Numbered from the stretch's first letter, positions 10,101 to 17,655 are shown. The stretch is 64,000 nt of DNA from Erinaceus europaeus (GCF_950295315.1 NC_080171.1:92241516-92305515); one strand, 5' to 3'. The notes: a model not told the origin generated them from the sequence alone. Numbers and translations are program-made.

Positions 10101-11289
10101 AATAACTCTGAATAAATTATGGGTCTCAGTTCTAGTTCTAACTCACTAATTTAACTGATTTAATCTGCTCTTTAAGTGCTTCGTATTCAAAAAGGAATAA
10201 ATCAAAGTTGAGATCATGGTGAAATTGTAGTATTGTATAAAATCAGATTGGGGTGGAGAAAGCTATCAATTTATGACATCTAAGTATGTATTTATATTAA
10301 TAATATATTTAACACATACATATGCATTCATCTATGACAAAATGGGAAAAATCAAAGTGACAAAGAGACACTAATATGTCAATAAGTTCTACATCCATAT
10401 ACCTTTAGCTGGATGGCTTTTGGCAACACACTTCCCCAAATGGACTTGTCTCAGAAGTAAAATAAATAGATTAGACTAGATAATCTCCAACTTCTTTCAA
10501 AAATAACACATTATTTCTAGCTGTGAGAAGACTTTTTTAAAACAAAGATTTAAATACACAGTACTCCAATAATAACACTAAAATTTGAAGAACTATCTCA
10601 TATAGTCATAAATAATTACAGTAGTTTTTACTAATGATAGAATTAGAATTGACCCTAAAGTACTCTTTGTTTAACATGTATGGTACATAGAAAACACAAA
10701 GAAGCCTATATACCAAATAGAAATAAGCAGTGAATGTAAAAAAAAATTAATATCTTGAGTGAATTTGATTGCCTTTTTGAAGAATTTGAGTAACTCCTGA
10801 TGCAAAATTTTTATGAATAACAATCCCACAAAGCTGTCACATTAGCTGCATACGAACCAAAATGCTTCCATGACTTTCATACAGAGAGAAGATTATTCAG
10901 TGGCATTCTCAGATGCAGAAATTTATGGTCACATTAACAAAGTGTTGAGTTTACTTTTTTGCTCATCACAGCTAAGATGCATGCAGAAATGAAGGTGGAG
11001 GGGCCAGGCAGTGACGCACTTGGTTAAGCGTACGCATTACAGCGAGCGTGGACCCAGGTTCAAGCCCCAGATCCCAACCTGTAGGGGAAAAGCTTCACAA
11101 GTGCTGAAGCTATTTCTCTGTATCTCTCCCTCTCTACCTCCCCACCCCCTCTCAGCTTCTCTCAGTCTCCATTCAATAATAAAAAAATATTTTTAAAAAA
11201 TGATGATAAGTATTTTTTACTTACGTTTGCTCCTGTCCCCAACTTTTCCCTAGGAACATTAAAAAACAAAGTATGCCCCAAAGCCCCAT
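58..11289 (-). CDS. C5: Complement C5, 5' part (exons 1-4 of a longer gene)
   Basis: C5 is a secreted plasma protein of the alpha-2-macroglobulin/C3/C4/C5 family. Convertases cleave it into C5a (anaphylatoxin) and C5b (start of the membrane attack complex). Four minus-strand coding exons of 65, 193, 163 and 71 nt join in frame to 492 nt (164 codons) with no stop. The product has a hydrophobic signal peptide (residues about 1-18), then the macroglobulin MG1 domain, then the beginning of MG2 ([20 protein letters not shown]). The match to human C5 is by memory but very close over all four exons. All junctions have GT-AG ends. The human protein has about 1,676 residues, so roughly 10 percent is present and the rest lies left of position 1. 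The gene is divergent from CNTRL, as in human. Confidence 0.96.
178..415 (-). repeat. tRNA-derived SINE (old)
   Basis: Minus-oriented and diverged: A/T tail at the left, (GAGA)n-type core, then 'GTCAGGGCCTAACATATTCT' in place of the promoter end. It lies in C5 intron 3. Confidence 0.65.
495..755 (+). repeat. tRNA-derived SINE, long form
   Basis: Promoter part 'GGGCGGTAGCACATCCGATT', B-box 'GGGTTCAAGCCCC', pyrimidine-rich half, and the optional 3' module ending 'CACCAAGCCCTAGTGATAAA'. C5 intron 3. Confidence 0.85.
900..1087 (+). repeat. tRNA-derived SINE
   Basis: 'GGAGGTGGTGGCTCCTCTTG', B-box 'GAGTTCAAGTCCCC', then the pyrimidine-rich part; its tail expanded into the purine microsatellite that follows. 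C5 intron 3. Confidence 0.85.
1088..1245. repeat. Purine-only compound microsatellite
   Basis: (GGAA)n, then (GAAA)n at about 1,140-1,187, then GAGA, (GGGA)n and GAAA again form the tail extension of a plus-strand SINE. Long ORFs called across it on both strands are low-complexity artefacts. Confidence 0.95.
1695..1918 (-). repeat. tRNA-derived SINE
   Basis: Minus-oriented: tail 'TTATTTATTGGATAGAGACA', core 'GACACCTGCAATACTGCTTC', end 'CAGGTGGTCCACCACCTGAC'. C5 intron 3. Confidence 0.88.
1919..2466. other. C5 intron 3, stretch without recognised elements
   Basis: AT-rich DNA in which I see no repeat of the known SINE or L1 types and no further C5 exon. It joins exon 3 at its right edge. Confidence 0.6.
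2467..2629 (-). CDS. C5: C5 exon 3 (end of MG1, start of MG2)
   Basis: This 163-nt exon follows an acceptor TTATAG at 2,630-2,635. It starts IQPKQLSGG and contains [18 protein letters not shown], then [16 protein letters not shown]. The donor CAG/GTAGTG begins at 2,466. The family-typical 'TDKPVYTP' segment opens MG2. As I recall it, human C5 has TPDQS where this copy reads TPHQS. One base of the next codon (G) is left for exon 4. Confidence 0.95.
3094..3340 (+). repeat. tRNA-derived SINE
   Basis: 'GGGGCCAGGTTGTGGTGCAC' start, core 'CCCCACCTGCAAGAGGGTCA', tail (AAAT)n. C5 intron 2. Confidence 0.9.
3386..3606 (+). repeat. tRNA-derived SINE
   Basis: 'CTGGGCAGTGGCACACCTGG', core 'TTGCAGGGGAAAGTTTCAGG', pyrimidine half and an A-rich tail. 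It follows the preceding copy by about 50 bp. Confidence 0.9.
3925..4085 (+). mobile_element. L1-like 3' end fragment
   Basis: 'CTCCTGGTGCATGATGGTGG' then 'CATTAATCCCCAAATAAAAT', similar in layout to the L1 3' end near 17,280-17,400 ('...ATTAATCCCCCAATACAGG'). Confidence 0.5.
4088..4262 (+). repeat. Second SINE family (short, 'GAGGCTCCAAAG' type)
   Basis: 'CTGGGAAATAGCACTGTGCA', 'CCTAAGGCTCCAGAGGCTGC', B-box 'AGGTTCAATCCCC', then 'AATAGTGCTCTAGTGCCTCT'. This lineage has a different tRNA-like head from the main SINEs. Confidence 0.8.
4876..5095 (+). repeat. tRNA-derived SINE
   Basis: 'AGGGGCCAAGGCAGTGACTC', core 'CAGGGGGAAGCTTCATGAGC', ATAAATAAATAAA tail. C5 intron 2. Confidence 0.9.
5282..5622 (-). 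repeat. Full-length family-B SINE with 3' module
   Basis: Minus-oriented: 3' module ('GCCTCCATGGTTTTTGCTGG', 'CTCCTGGAGGCCATCTTTCC'), (GTT)n linker, 'GACAGAGAGAAATGGAGAGA', and promoter end 'CTATGCTACCACCCGGCCCC'. C5 intron 2. Confidence 0.92.
5640..6170. other. C5 intron 2, AT-rich, no recognised element
   Basis: I see no SINE, L1 or exon in this AT-rich stretch between a SINE and the next SINE fragment. Confidence 0.55.
6180..6280 (-). repeat. SINE fragment (promoter half)
   Basis: 'TGCTGGGGTTTGAACCCAGG' with end 'AGCCACCTCCCTGGCCC', close to C5 exon 2 in intron 2. Confidence 0.75.
6425..6617 (-). CDS. C5: C5 exon 2 (MG1 domain)
   Basis: This 193-nt exon has an AG acceptor at 6,618-6,619 and a GTATGT donor from 6,424 leftwards. 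It encodes [20 protein letters not shown], then a segment with [20 protein letters not shown] and ending SSAILT. This is the N-terminal MG1 domain of the C5 beta chain and is nearly identical to human C5. With exon 1 it sums to 258 nt (86 codons), so exon 3 starts in phase 0. Confidence 0.96.
7125..7432 (+). repeat. tRNA-derived SINE, long form, diverged head
   Basis: B-box-like 'GAGTTCAAGCCTC', core 'CACATGCAGGGGAAAAGCTT', and 3' module 'GCCTCTGGGAGCAGTGGATT'. C5 intron 1. Confidence 0.8.
7637..7720 (+). repeat. MIR fragment
   Basis: 'TTTTACAGATGATAAGTTAA' followed by 'GACCAAGGTCACA' matches the central MIR core order (TTTTACAGATGAGGAAACTGA...CAAGGTCACA). Confidence 0.6.
7975..8310 (+). mobile_element. 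L1 ORF2 fragment (C-terminal part)
   Basis: It encodes '[20 protein letters not shown]' and 'NKCWRGC', homologous to L1 ORF2 near its C-terminus, then the decayed segment around 'ATTCCTCCCCTGGGGATATA'. Frameshifts interrupt the frame. It is followed by a SINE. Confidence 0.85.
8300..8540 (+). repeat. tRNA-derived SINE, head truncated
   Basis: The head is lost ('CATGACAGTGTACAAGGAAC'); pyrimidine half and 3' module 'GGAGCAGTGGATTGATAGTG' are present, ending in an A-run. It follows the L1 fragment directly. Confidence 0.8.
8748..8968 (-). repeat. tRNA-derived SINE
   Basis: Minus-oriented: 'GATTGGATAGAGAGAAATTG', core 'TTTCCCCCTGTAGGTGAGGA', end 'TGTGCCACCACCCAGTCTCC'. C5 intron 1. Confidence 0.88.
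9078..9150. repeat. (TTCC)n microsatellite
   Basis: About 18 uninterrupted TTCC units lie between two minus-strand SINE pieces. Confidence 0.95.
9150..9342 (-). repeat. tRNA-derived SINE
   Basis: Minus-oriented: 'GAGAGGACAGAAAGAAATTG', core 'GACACCTGCAGACCTGCTTC', end 'GTGTGCCACTGCCCAGCCCC'. Its promoter end is included in the tandem duplication. Confidence 0.9.
9290..9624. repeat. 168-bp tandem duplication
   Basis: The block 'CTTGCACATGGTAATATGTG...' at 9,290-9,457 is repeated at 9,458-9,624 with a single difference seen (a run of six T versus five). The unit contains the end of a minus-strand SINE and adjacent unique DNA (TTCATTCATTCATCCACT), so it arose after the SINE insertion and is very recent, or is an assembly artefact. 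Confidence 0.93.
9697..9980 (+). repeat. tRNA-derived SINE, long form
   Basis: 'GGGCTCGGTGGTGGCACACT', pyrimidine half, (AAT)n, then 3' module 'GAAGTGGTGGATTCGTAGTA'. C5 intron 1. Confidence 0.88.
9981..10990. other. C5 intron 1, mostly unique AT-rich DNA
   Basis: A decayed MIR-like stretch is possible near 10,120-10,190 ('GGTCTCAGTTCTAGTTCTAA'). Otherwise I recognise no element or exon. Confidence 0.5.
10998..11200 (+). repeat. tRNA-derived SINE next to C5 exon 1
   Basis: 'GAGGGGCCAGGCAGTGACGC', B-box 'GGTTCAAGCCCC', pyrimidine half and an A-rich tail. It ends about 25 bp from the exon 1 donor, in antisense to C5. Confidence 0.9.
11225..11289 (-). CDS. C5: C5 exon 1, coding part (signal peptide)
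   Basis: The start ATG is the complement of 11,287-11,289. It encodes [20 protein letters not shown], then Gln and the first two bases of a Thr codon: a typical short signal peptide with a Leu/Phe-rich core, close to the human C5 leader. The exon ends at a donor reading GTAAG (11,224 leftwards). The Thr codon is completed by the first base of exon 2 (ACG). I chose this ATG because it aligns with the known C5 start and has no longer in-frame alternative matching the family. Confidence 0.95.
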
Positions 11290-11299
11290 GACTGGAGAT

Positions 11300-11400
11300 A
11301 GCAGTAAACCAGGAAGGTAACTTTCTTGAAGTTAGTCTCCTTTTAAATAAATTGAGTTTGGGAAGTTTAGAAAGGTTAGATTACTGGTTAATTATTAATG
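11300..11400 (-). promoter_or_regulatory. C5: C5 core promoter with TATA-like box and HNF1-like site
   Basis: Read on the minus strand, a TATA-like TTTATTTAAAAGG lies at about 11,340-11,352. This predicts a transcription start near 11,310-11,320 and a 5' UTR of only about 25 nt. Further upstream, 11,387-11,399 reads GTTAATTATTAAT on the plus strand, matching 12 of 13 positions of the HNF1 consensus GTTAATNATTAAC. HNF1 is a liver factor and C5 is made mainly by hepatocytes. The motif is seen; its function is inferred. Confidence 0.65.
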
Positions 11401-11576
11401 TCAGAGAGAGAGAGACTTAAAGAAGGAAACTAAAATCAAAACTAAAACTCCCTTTTATGCCCAGGTATAAAGACGAGATATTTTGTAGGGACTTGCTCCT
11501 AGAGAATTAAGTTTGACTCATATAAATAAAGGGATCTTAACTTTAACGGAAATAAAGTGTTGAATGAATATTTGAG

Positions 11577-11775
11577 GTGGGGGGACAGCATAATGATTAG
11601 GCAAAAGATTTATATGGCTGAGGCTCTGAGGTCCTGGGTTCAATGCCTACTACTACTATAAGCCAGAGCTGAGCAGTTCTCTAATGTCTCTCTCCACATA
11701 TATAACATTTCTGTAATAATACATATTATTCTTTCTCTATCTCCCATTAAACAAAATAAAAATATTTTAATAAAA
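11577..11775 (+). repeat. Second SINE family (short type)
   Basis: 'GGGGACAGCATAATGATTAG', 'GCTGAGGCTCTGAGGTCCTG', 'AAGCCAGAGCTGAGCAGTTC'. It lies just upstream of the C5 promoter. Confidence 0.82.
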
Positions 11776-11836
11776 GATGAATAGCTCAAAGCTAGAACCC
11801 AGTAAGACATATAGCTTTTTAAAAATATTTTATTTA

Positions 11837-12120
11837 GGGAGTCGGTCGGTAGCGCAGCACGTTAAGCACCGGTGGTACAAAGCGCAAGAACCGGCATAAG
11901 GATCTCGGCTCCAGCCTCTGGCTCCCCACCTGCAGGGGAGTCGCTGCACAAGCGGGAAGCAGGTCTGCGGGTGTCTATCTTTCTCTCCCCCTCTCTGTCT
12001 TCCCCTCCTCTCTCTATTTCTTTCTGTCCTATCCAACAACGACGTCATCAATAACAACTACAATAAAACAAGGGCAACAAAAGGGAATAAATAAATATTT
12101 TATTAAATAAATAAATAAAC
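11837..12120 (+). repeat. Family-B SINE
   Basis: 'GGGAGTCGGTCGGTAGCGCA' start, 'CACCTGCAGGGGAGTCGCTG' core, 'CCAACAACGACGTCATCAAT' linker, 'GGGCAACAAAAGGGAATAAA' end. Confidence 0.93.
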
Positions 12121-12121
12121 T

Positions 12122-12266
12122 CCAGGGATGGGTGATGGTGCACCTGGTTGAGTACACACATTACCATGTGCAAGGACCTGGGCTCAATCAAGCGGGGGGG
12201 GGGGGGGGGGGGGAGGGGGGGAGGCTTCACAGTAGATGAAGCAAGTGCTGTAGGTATCTATCTTCC

Positions 12267-12303
<37 letters not shown>

Positions 12304-12446
12304 GTCTCTCTTTCTCTCTCAATTTCTCCCTGTCCTATCAAATAAGGAAAAAGGAAAAAGAGGAAAATATTAACTGCCAAGAAAGTTAGATTTGTGTGCA
12401 GGTACCAAGTCCTAGCTATAAACCTGGTGGCAAAAATAAAATGAAA
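12122..12446 (+). repeat. tRNA-derived SINE with poly-G core
   Basis: 'GATGGGTGATGGTGCACCTG' start; the core is replaced by a long G-run; decayed 3' module ends 'AACCTGGTGGCAAAAATAAA'. Confidence 0.85.
12194..12322. repeat. G-run and (TC)n tract inside a SINE
   Basis: A run of 20 G (12,194-12,213), then A and 7 more G, replaces the usual CCCACCTGCAGGG core. A (TCTG/TC)n tract follows at 12,268-12,322. Runs of this length are prone to slippage and sequencing error. Confidence 0.9.
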
Positions 12447-12449
12447 ACC

Positions 12450-13210
12450 TCCTGCTACTCCTGCTATACCTTCTAGTGAGGATTTTAGTAATCTTAGTAT
12501 AAGAGCTCAAGAAAAGCAAAATTTCCTGAAAAACTGAGTCTAATACAGTAATTAATTTTGAATAATATTTTAACTTATCTTTAATAACTTATCTTTAACA
12601 GTTTTTATGAGTTTTTACATTCATAGCATTTTTTTATTTACTAGCTTTTTTGAATTAATGGTCATTTCTGCCTTAGTAATGGGTCTTAGGTTTTAAAGAA
12701 ACAAAATAGATTTCTCTAAACATTTTTTCTTTAATTCAGATTTTTCATGCTCACATTGGCATTCCTGGCTTTTAATTCATATAGTTGTATTTTACCAACA
12801 CTTTGGAATGAAATTCACTAGGGAAAACAGGACACACAAAGGAAATTTAATATTCAAATTTTGCCAAAGATAGCTCTTGCATATGTTATCAAAAACAACT
12901 AAAACTTGCCACAACTGTCTGAACATCTAGCCCATTTGCTTCAAAGGGAAATCTGTAAAATAATTAAGCTGGATTGCGAAAGATGGGTCAAGTTAAAACA
13001 AACAGAACACTTTTGTCATCATTTTCGGGAAAAGACAATTAGAAAAAAGAGAAAATGTTCAGTTCACCATAGACAATATTTATATTTTAAGTGCAAGGAA
13101 CTCTGCTTACATTTTAGGGTAAATATAGATAATTAGATGTGTGAACCATTGGCATATTTCTTTTTATCCCACCCTAAGTCCATATAGTTCCATTTTACCA
13201 TAATTCAATT
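12450..13210. other. Intergenic, no recognised element
   Basis: AT-rich DNA between two SINEs. One 76-codon open frame (12,906-13,136) has no family features and is probably chance. Confidence 0.5.
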
Positions 13211-13212
13211 TT

Positions 13213-13365
13213 TCTTTTCTTATATATTTTATTTGAATGATAGAGAGATACAGAGAGAAAGATACAGAAAAGACCAGAACACTGCTCAGCTCTGGCTTAA
13301 GGTGGTGCTGGGGAGCCTCAGGGATAAAAGTCACTTGCACAACCATTATGCTGTCCCCCTAGCAC
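13213..13365 (-). repeat. Second SINE family (short type)
   Basis: Minus-oriented: 'ACACTGCTCAGCTCTGGCTT', then 'CACAACCATTATGCTGTCCC'. Confidence 0.82.
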
Positions 13366-13524
13366 AATTCAATTTTTTAAATGTTTTTCTTATGTTGAAA
13401 TAATATGGACTTCTATCTAGAAAAATGAAACTTCCCCACACCAACTTAAGTCAGAGCTGAGCAGTGCTTTGGAAAAAAGAGAGAGAAAGGAAGAAAGAAA
13501 GAGAGAAAGACAGAAAAGCAAAAC

Positions 13525-14070
13525 TAGACTACCACTTAGCCATACACCAAAATTGACCCAAAGTGGATCAATGACTTAGAGATTAATTCTGAAACTATAA
13601 AATTCATAGAAGAAAATATTGTTGAAACACTTCTGGGACGTTAACATCAAAGATGTACTTGAAGAAGACTCAATGCTATAGACAAGTAAAACTAAAATAA
13701 GATTAAATAAATGGGACTACACTAATTTGAAAAGCTTCTAGAGAGCGAAAGAAAATGCTACAAGGATAAAAAGGCAACCCAACAACAGGAAGAAACTATT
13801 TGCAAATGACATATCTCACAGAAGACTGATATCAAACATCTATAAAATAATCACATGACTCAAAGACAAAAATCCAAATAACTTAATTAAAAAGTGGGTC
13901 AAAGATCTGAATAGACAGATGTAAAATATCCATATGACATAAGAAAATCTGAGAAATGCAAGATAAAATGACAGTGAAATACCAACTCACACCTGTGAGA
14001 ATTACTTGATAGAGAATTTCATTGTGTATGACTTTAGAAATCAGACTTTTAGGGAGGTCTACCAATAGTT
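13525..14070 (+). mobile_element. Old L1 ORF2 fragment
   Basis: Decayed plus-strand ORF2 sequence with recognisable '[20 protein letters not shown]' reading, the 'AAATGGGACTACACTAATTT' segment and the 'AGTGGGTCAAAGATCTGAAT' segment typical of L1 ORF2. It has many stops and frameshifts. Confidence 0.8.
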
Positions 14071-14478
14071 TATATATTTAGGTAACAAGAAGAAATCAGC
14101 TATAGTTGATGTATTATGGTTTTCAGATATACAGCCCACTAGATTACTAACTTCAGAAGCCTGCTACATGTTTAGTGTTAGGAGAGGGACTCTGGACTAT
14201 ACCTGTCCCCTTGCAATTCATATGTGCCATTTGCAACTCTGTAAACTACCCAAGGCATTTCCTCAAAAATTAGTTCTTTTAAATTGAGAACTGAGATTCA
14301 CGAAAGTTTTATTCAAGGATGATGTCCTGGCAAGTGGATGATTCTAGGTATGATGCAATCTTTGGCATTGAAACTGTACTTTGGCTGAAGCCCATAGTTT
14401 TATGCCTTAAGCTCTGCGGTGGGGATATCTAATAAAGAATCAACTGAAATTCAACAAAGAACTGCCTTAGTAATCCTC

Positions 14479-14965
14479 TGTTGTTGTTAAAGTTCAGACT
14501 GGCTTCAGCAGGCTGGGCTAGCGTCGCGGTGGTAGACAGAGACGACCAGAGACACACGGCTGGTTGAGAAGCTGCAGTTTAATCTTTATTCACCAACGGG
14601 CAAATCACCACACCATGTGCTTCCCCATCATTCTTCCCATCCGCTGCTCCTCCTGGGACTATGCACGTCCTTAGCATAGGGGGCGGGGAGAAAACGAGAG
14701 CGAAACTAGCAAGGGCCAAACCAATTCTCCTGGCAAGGGGAGAGCGAGACCAAACCAATGTGAAGCATGCAACAATCTATGAGATATAGAAAGGAAATTC
14801 AAAGGAGACTTGGCTGGCAGTAGTTTAAAGAATGACTTGAGGTGGTACCAGCTGCATGGGCACTGCCAAAAGACTGCTCCCATAGCTAAAGAGCAACAGA
14901 AATGTCTGGGCAATACAGTGAATTCAAAGCTGGATATTAATAGCAGGAGGAATGCTGTCAGCAAT
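14479..14965 (-). mobile_element. Solo LTR of an endogenous retrovirus (boundaries approximate)
   Basis: Read on the minus strand, the element has a U3-like body, a GC-rich stretch, then AATAAA (complement of 14,585-14,590) followed by 'GATTAAACTGCAGCTTCTCA' and an end in TTTAACAACA, similar to the end of the LTR at 20,659. No coding remnants are next to it. I could not fix a target-site duplication, so the ends are uncertain. Confidence 0.7.
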
Positions 14966-15408
14966 TACTAGTGATACAATTGTCACTGACATTGGCAGTG
15001 ATAAGAAAAATATTACATGTATATTATATATAAGACAAATAGTCTTATTATAAGAAAAGAGGATAATAATGACTGACAAAATGTCTCTAAGAAGAAAAAA
15101 TTTCCAAGCACAAGTTTTGCAACCCTTAAAACAGTTTGAGCTGGAGCTACTTGAAAGAAAGTGGGTAAAAAATCAATCAACTACTATTACTATTACTAAC
15201 TTATCTATAGTCTCAATTTGTTGTGCATTTGAAAACATGGGTTACAACTACTAGCACTGTAGAGTATAGTCAATTTAAATGCTTGGTCATAACAATGTGA
15301 GAGAAAATCCTGGAGCACAAACATCCAGTTGGAGAACCTCATATATAAATATTTCCCATTGGTCACTTGTGTTCCTGAAAATTTAAATGGATTTAAAAAG
15401 ATATTTAG

Positions 15409-15632
15409 GGGGTTGGGTGGTGGCAAACCCGGTTGAGCGCACATGTTATAATGCACAAGGATCCGTGTTTGAGACCCTGCTCCCCACCTGCAGGGGGAAA
15501 GCTTTGAAAGAGGTGAAGCAGGATTGCAGGTGTCCCTCTGTCTCTCTCCCTCTCTATGACCCCCTTCCCTCCCGATCTCTGGCTGTCTCTACCCAATAAA
15601 TAAATAAATACAATTTAAAAAATTTTAAAAGA
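15409..15632 (+). repeat. tRNA-derived SINE
   Basis: 'GGGGGTTGGGTGGTGGCAAA', core 'CCCCACCTGCAGGGGGAAAG', tail AATAAATAAATA. Confidence 0.92.
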
Positions 15633-15639
15633 CATCAGT

Positions 15640-15780
15640 GCATCAGGAAGATAGCATAATGGTTATGCAAAAGACTTTCATACCTGAGGTTCCAATGTCA
15701 CAGATTTAATCCCCGGCACCATCATAAGCTAGCTCTGACAGTGCTCTAGAAAAATAAATAAATAAATAAATAAATACAAA
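15640..15780 (+). repeat. Second SINE family (short type)
   Basis: 'AGATAGCATAATGGTTATGC', 'CATACCTGAGGTTCCAATGT', then AATAAATA tail. It is in tandem order with the neighbours on both sides. Confidence 0.85.
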
Positions 15781-15787
15781 GATACTT

Positions 15788-15930
15788 AGCAGGCTAAGGA
15801 GATATTTCAATGTTATAGAATAGGACTTGCATGCCTTAGATTCCAGTGACCCCAGCTTCAATACCCAGCCCTGACATATGCCAAAATTGAACAGTGCTCT
15901 GGTCTCTCTCATAAAAATAAATGTGTGAGT
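15788..15930 (+). repeat. Second SINE family (short type), diverged
   Basis: 'GATTCCAGTGACCCCAGCTT', 'AACAGTGCTCTGGTCTCTCT'; this copy is more diverged than the previous one. Confidence 0.7.
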
Positions 15931-15967
15931 GAGTGAGCAAGTAAATCTTTTTAAAAAATTATATATA

Positions 15968-16178
15968 TCCGGTCAGGCAGTGGTGTGCTTGGTTTAATGT
16001 ATATGTTACTATACACAGGAACCTGGGTTCAAGACACTGGTCCCCACCTGCAGGGGGAAAGCTTTGCAAGTGGTGAATCAGGGCTGCAGGTGTCTCTTTC
16101 TCTCTTCCTCTCTATCTCCCCCTACCCTCTTGATTTCTTACTGTCTCTATCCAACAAATAAAGATAATTTTAAAAAAT
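15968..16178 (+). repeat. tRNA-derived SINE
   Basis: 'CCGGTCAGGCAGTGGTGTGC', core 'CCCCACCTGCAGGGGGAAAG', 'ATCCAACAAATAAAGATAAT' tail. Confidence 0.9.
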
Positions 16179-16968
16179 TAAAAAATAAGAAACACAACCC
16201 AATAAACATCAGAAAAAAAGAACTGAGTAGACAGCTTTCGAAAGAAAGATACACATGGCTTTAGACATATAAAGAAATGCTTTACTTCACTTATCATTAT
16301 AGAAATTCAAATACAAACTACACTGAGATACCACTTCACATTTGTGAGAACAGCCTACTTCAACAAAATCGAAAATGACAGGTGTTGGTAAGGTGCTGGA
16401 GAAAAAGTAAGGAACTCTGTTACACTTCTGGTAGGAATGCAAACTGGTGCAGTCCCTTTGGAAGATGGTGTGGAGTGTTCTTAACAAATAAAAATGGAAA
16501 TACCTTATGACCCACTAGTACTACTCTAAGGCATTTATTTAAAGGACATGGAAACACTCATCTGAAGTGGCATATGTATCCCTAAGTCATAGCTGCATTA
16601 TTTGCAATAGTTAAGGGAGGGGAACAGCCTAAATGCCCACCAACAGATGACTGGAATACTTCTCTGCAACCAAAAAAAAGATGATATTGTGTCCTTTGGG
16701 CCAAAATGGATGGAATGGAGGTGATTATGCTTAAAGAAACAGGTAAAGAGGTGGAAGACAACTAACTACCAGATGGTTCCACTCACATGTGGAATCTAGA
16801 GAACAGAAACACAGGAACTTGCAAAAAGAAGAGAAAAAAAAAGTCAGAAGTAAACAGCCTCTAAGACTTCGTGAGAACTATGGTGGTTACTGTTGGCAAT
16901 GTGGGGGCACAGAACTTTGGTGAATCACTACTAAGGAAAAAAAGCTTGGAAAAAAAAACTAAATACAT

Positions 16969-17236
16969 AAAATACTTAAGGATATGAGGGCGATCTGGCT
17001 GCAACATCTGTCACCCCATTGATCGCCAGGATTGATTCAGCTGATCTTGCTGGCTAGGCGGGTGTCCCCTTCCTCCCTCATCACTCCATGTGCGTCCCTC
17101 CTGAAGCTGTGTGCTCAGTAGAAGTGGACAGCCTTCCCCGAATACAGACGGATGGTCTTCAGTTGAGGGTACAGGAGTAGCTGTGCCCCATTACTAGAAC
17201 CTCCAAACAAGCTCTCAAGGTCCACAAAATACTTAA
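16969..17236. repeat. Target-site duplication pair around the 7SK copy
   Basis: A perfect direct repeat AAAATACTTAA lies at 16,969-16,979 and 17,226-17,236 and frames the 7SK sequence exactly. This shows L1-machinery-mediated retroposition. Confidence 0.9.
16980..17225 (+). pseudogene. 7SK RNA pseudogene, 3'-truncated and without poly(A)
   Basis: The sequence starts GGATATGAGGGCGATCTGGC and continues through the typical 7SK segments 'CATCTGTCACCCCATTGATC', 'GGCTAGGCGGGTGTCCCCTT' and 'CTAGAACCTCCAAACAAGCT'. 7SK is the RNA polymerase III snRNA that, with HEXIM and LARP7, holds P-TEFb inactive. This copy stops after 'CTCAAGGTCCA', lacking the last quarter or so of the roughly 330-nt RNA and having no A tail. 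Identical 11-bp direct repeats AAAATACTTAA flank it (16,969-16,979 and 17,226-17,236). Many CpG sites are decayed. It is inserted in an old L1 3' region and is surely not a functional gene. Confidence 0.93.
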
Positions 17237-17467
17237 AAGAACAGTCATAGGGTGGTGGTGGGGAAGAGTACAGGTCCTGGAAAAAGATGACAGAGGAACT
17301 AGTGGCGGTAGTATTGTTATGTGGAACAATTAGAAATGTTATGCATCTACAAAATATTGTATTCACTGTCAAATATAAAACATTAATCCCCCAATACAGG
17401 AAAGAGAGAGAGAGAGAGAGAGAGCAGTTTAAGAGTGTATTTAATAGCGCCACCTACTGTTAGGGTT

Positions 17468-17655
17468 CTCTCCTTTTTTTTTGTCTTCCCCTCCTCTCAA
17501 TTTCTCTTTCCTAGCCAACAATAACAGGAACAACAATAACGGAATAAGGATGGCAACCAGGAGCAGTGGATTTGTAGTGCAGGCACCCAGCCCCAGTGAC
17601 AACCCTGGAGGTAAAACAAACAGCAACAAACAAACAAACAACAACAAAAAAAATG
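17468..17655 (+). repeat. Family-B SINE, 5'-truncated with 3' module
   Basis: It begins in the pyrimidine part ('GTCTTCCCCTCCTCTCAATT') and has the complete 3' module 'AGGAGCAGTGGATTTGTAGT' to 'CAACCCTGGAGGTAAAACAA'. Confidence 0.85.

Larger units (their letters stand above)
16180..17400 (+). mobile_element. Old L1, ORF2 C-terminus and 3' region, split by the 7SK copy
   Basis: Decayed ORF2 sequence ('CACTGAGATACCACTTCACA', 'AAATGCCCACCAACAGATGA', 'CCACTCACATGTGGAATCTA') leads into a 3' UTR ('GGCACAGAACTTTGGTGAAT') that resumes after the 7SK insertion up to 'AATCCCCCAATACAGG'. Its age fits an insertion before the SINE expansions around it. Confidence 0.8.

Noticed and set aside
11837..11950. 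tRNA gene suggested by A- and B-box-like sequences
   Set aside because: The same boxes recur in dozens of copies with SINE bodies and A-rich tails. No copy folds into a complete cloverleaf by eye.
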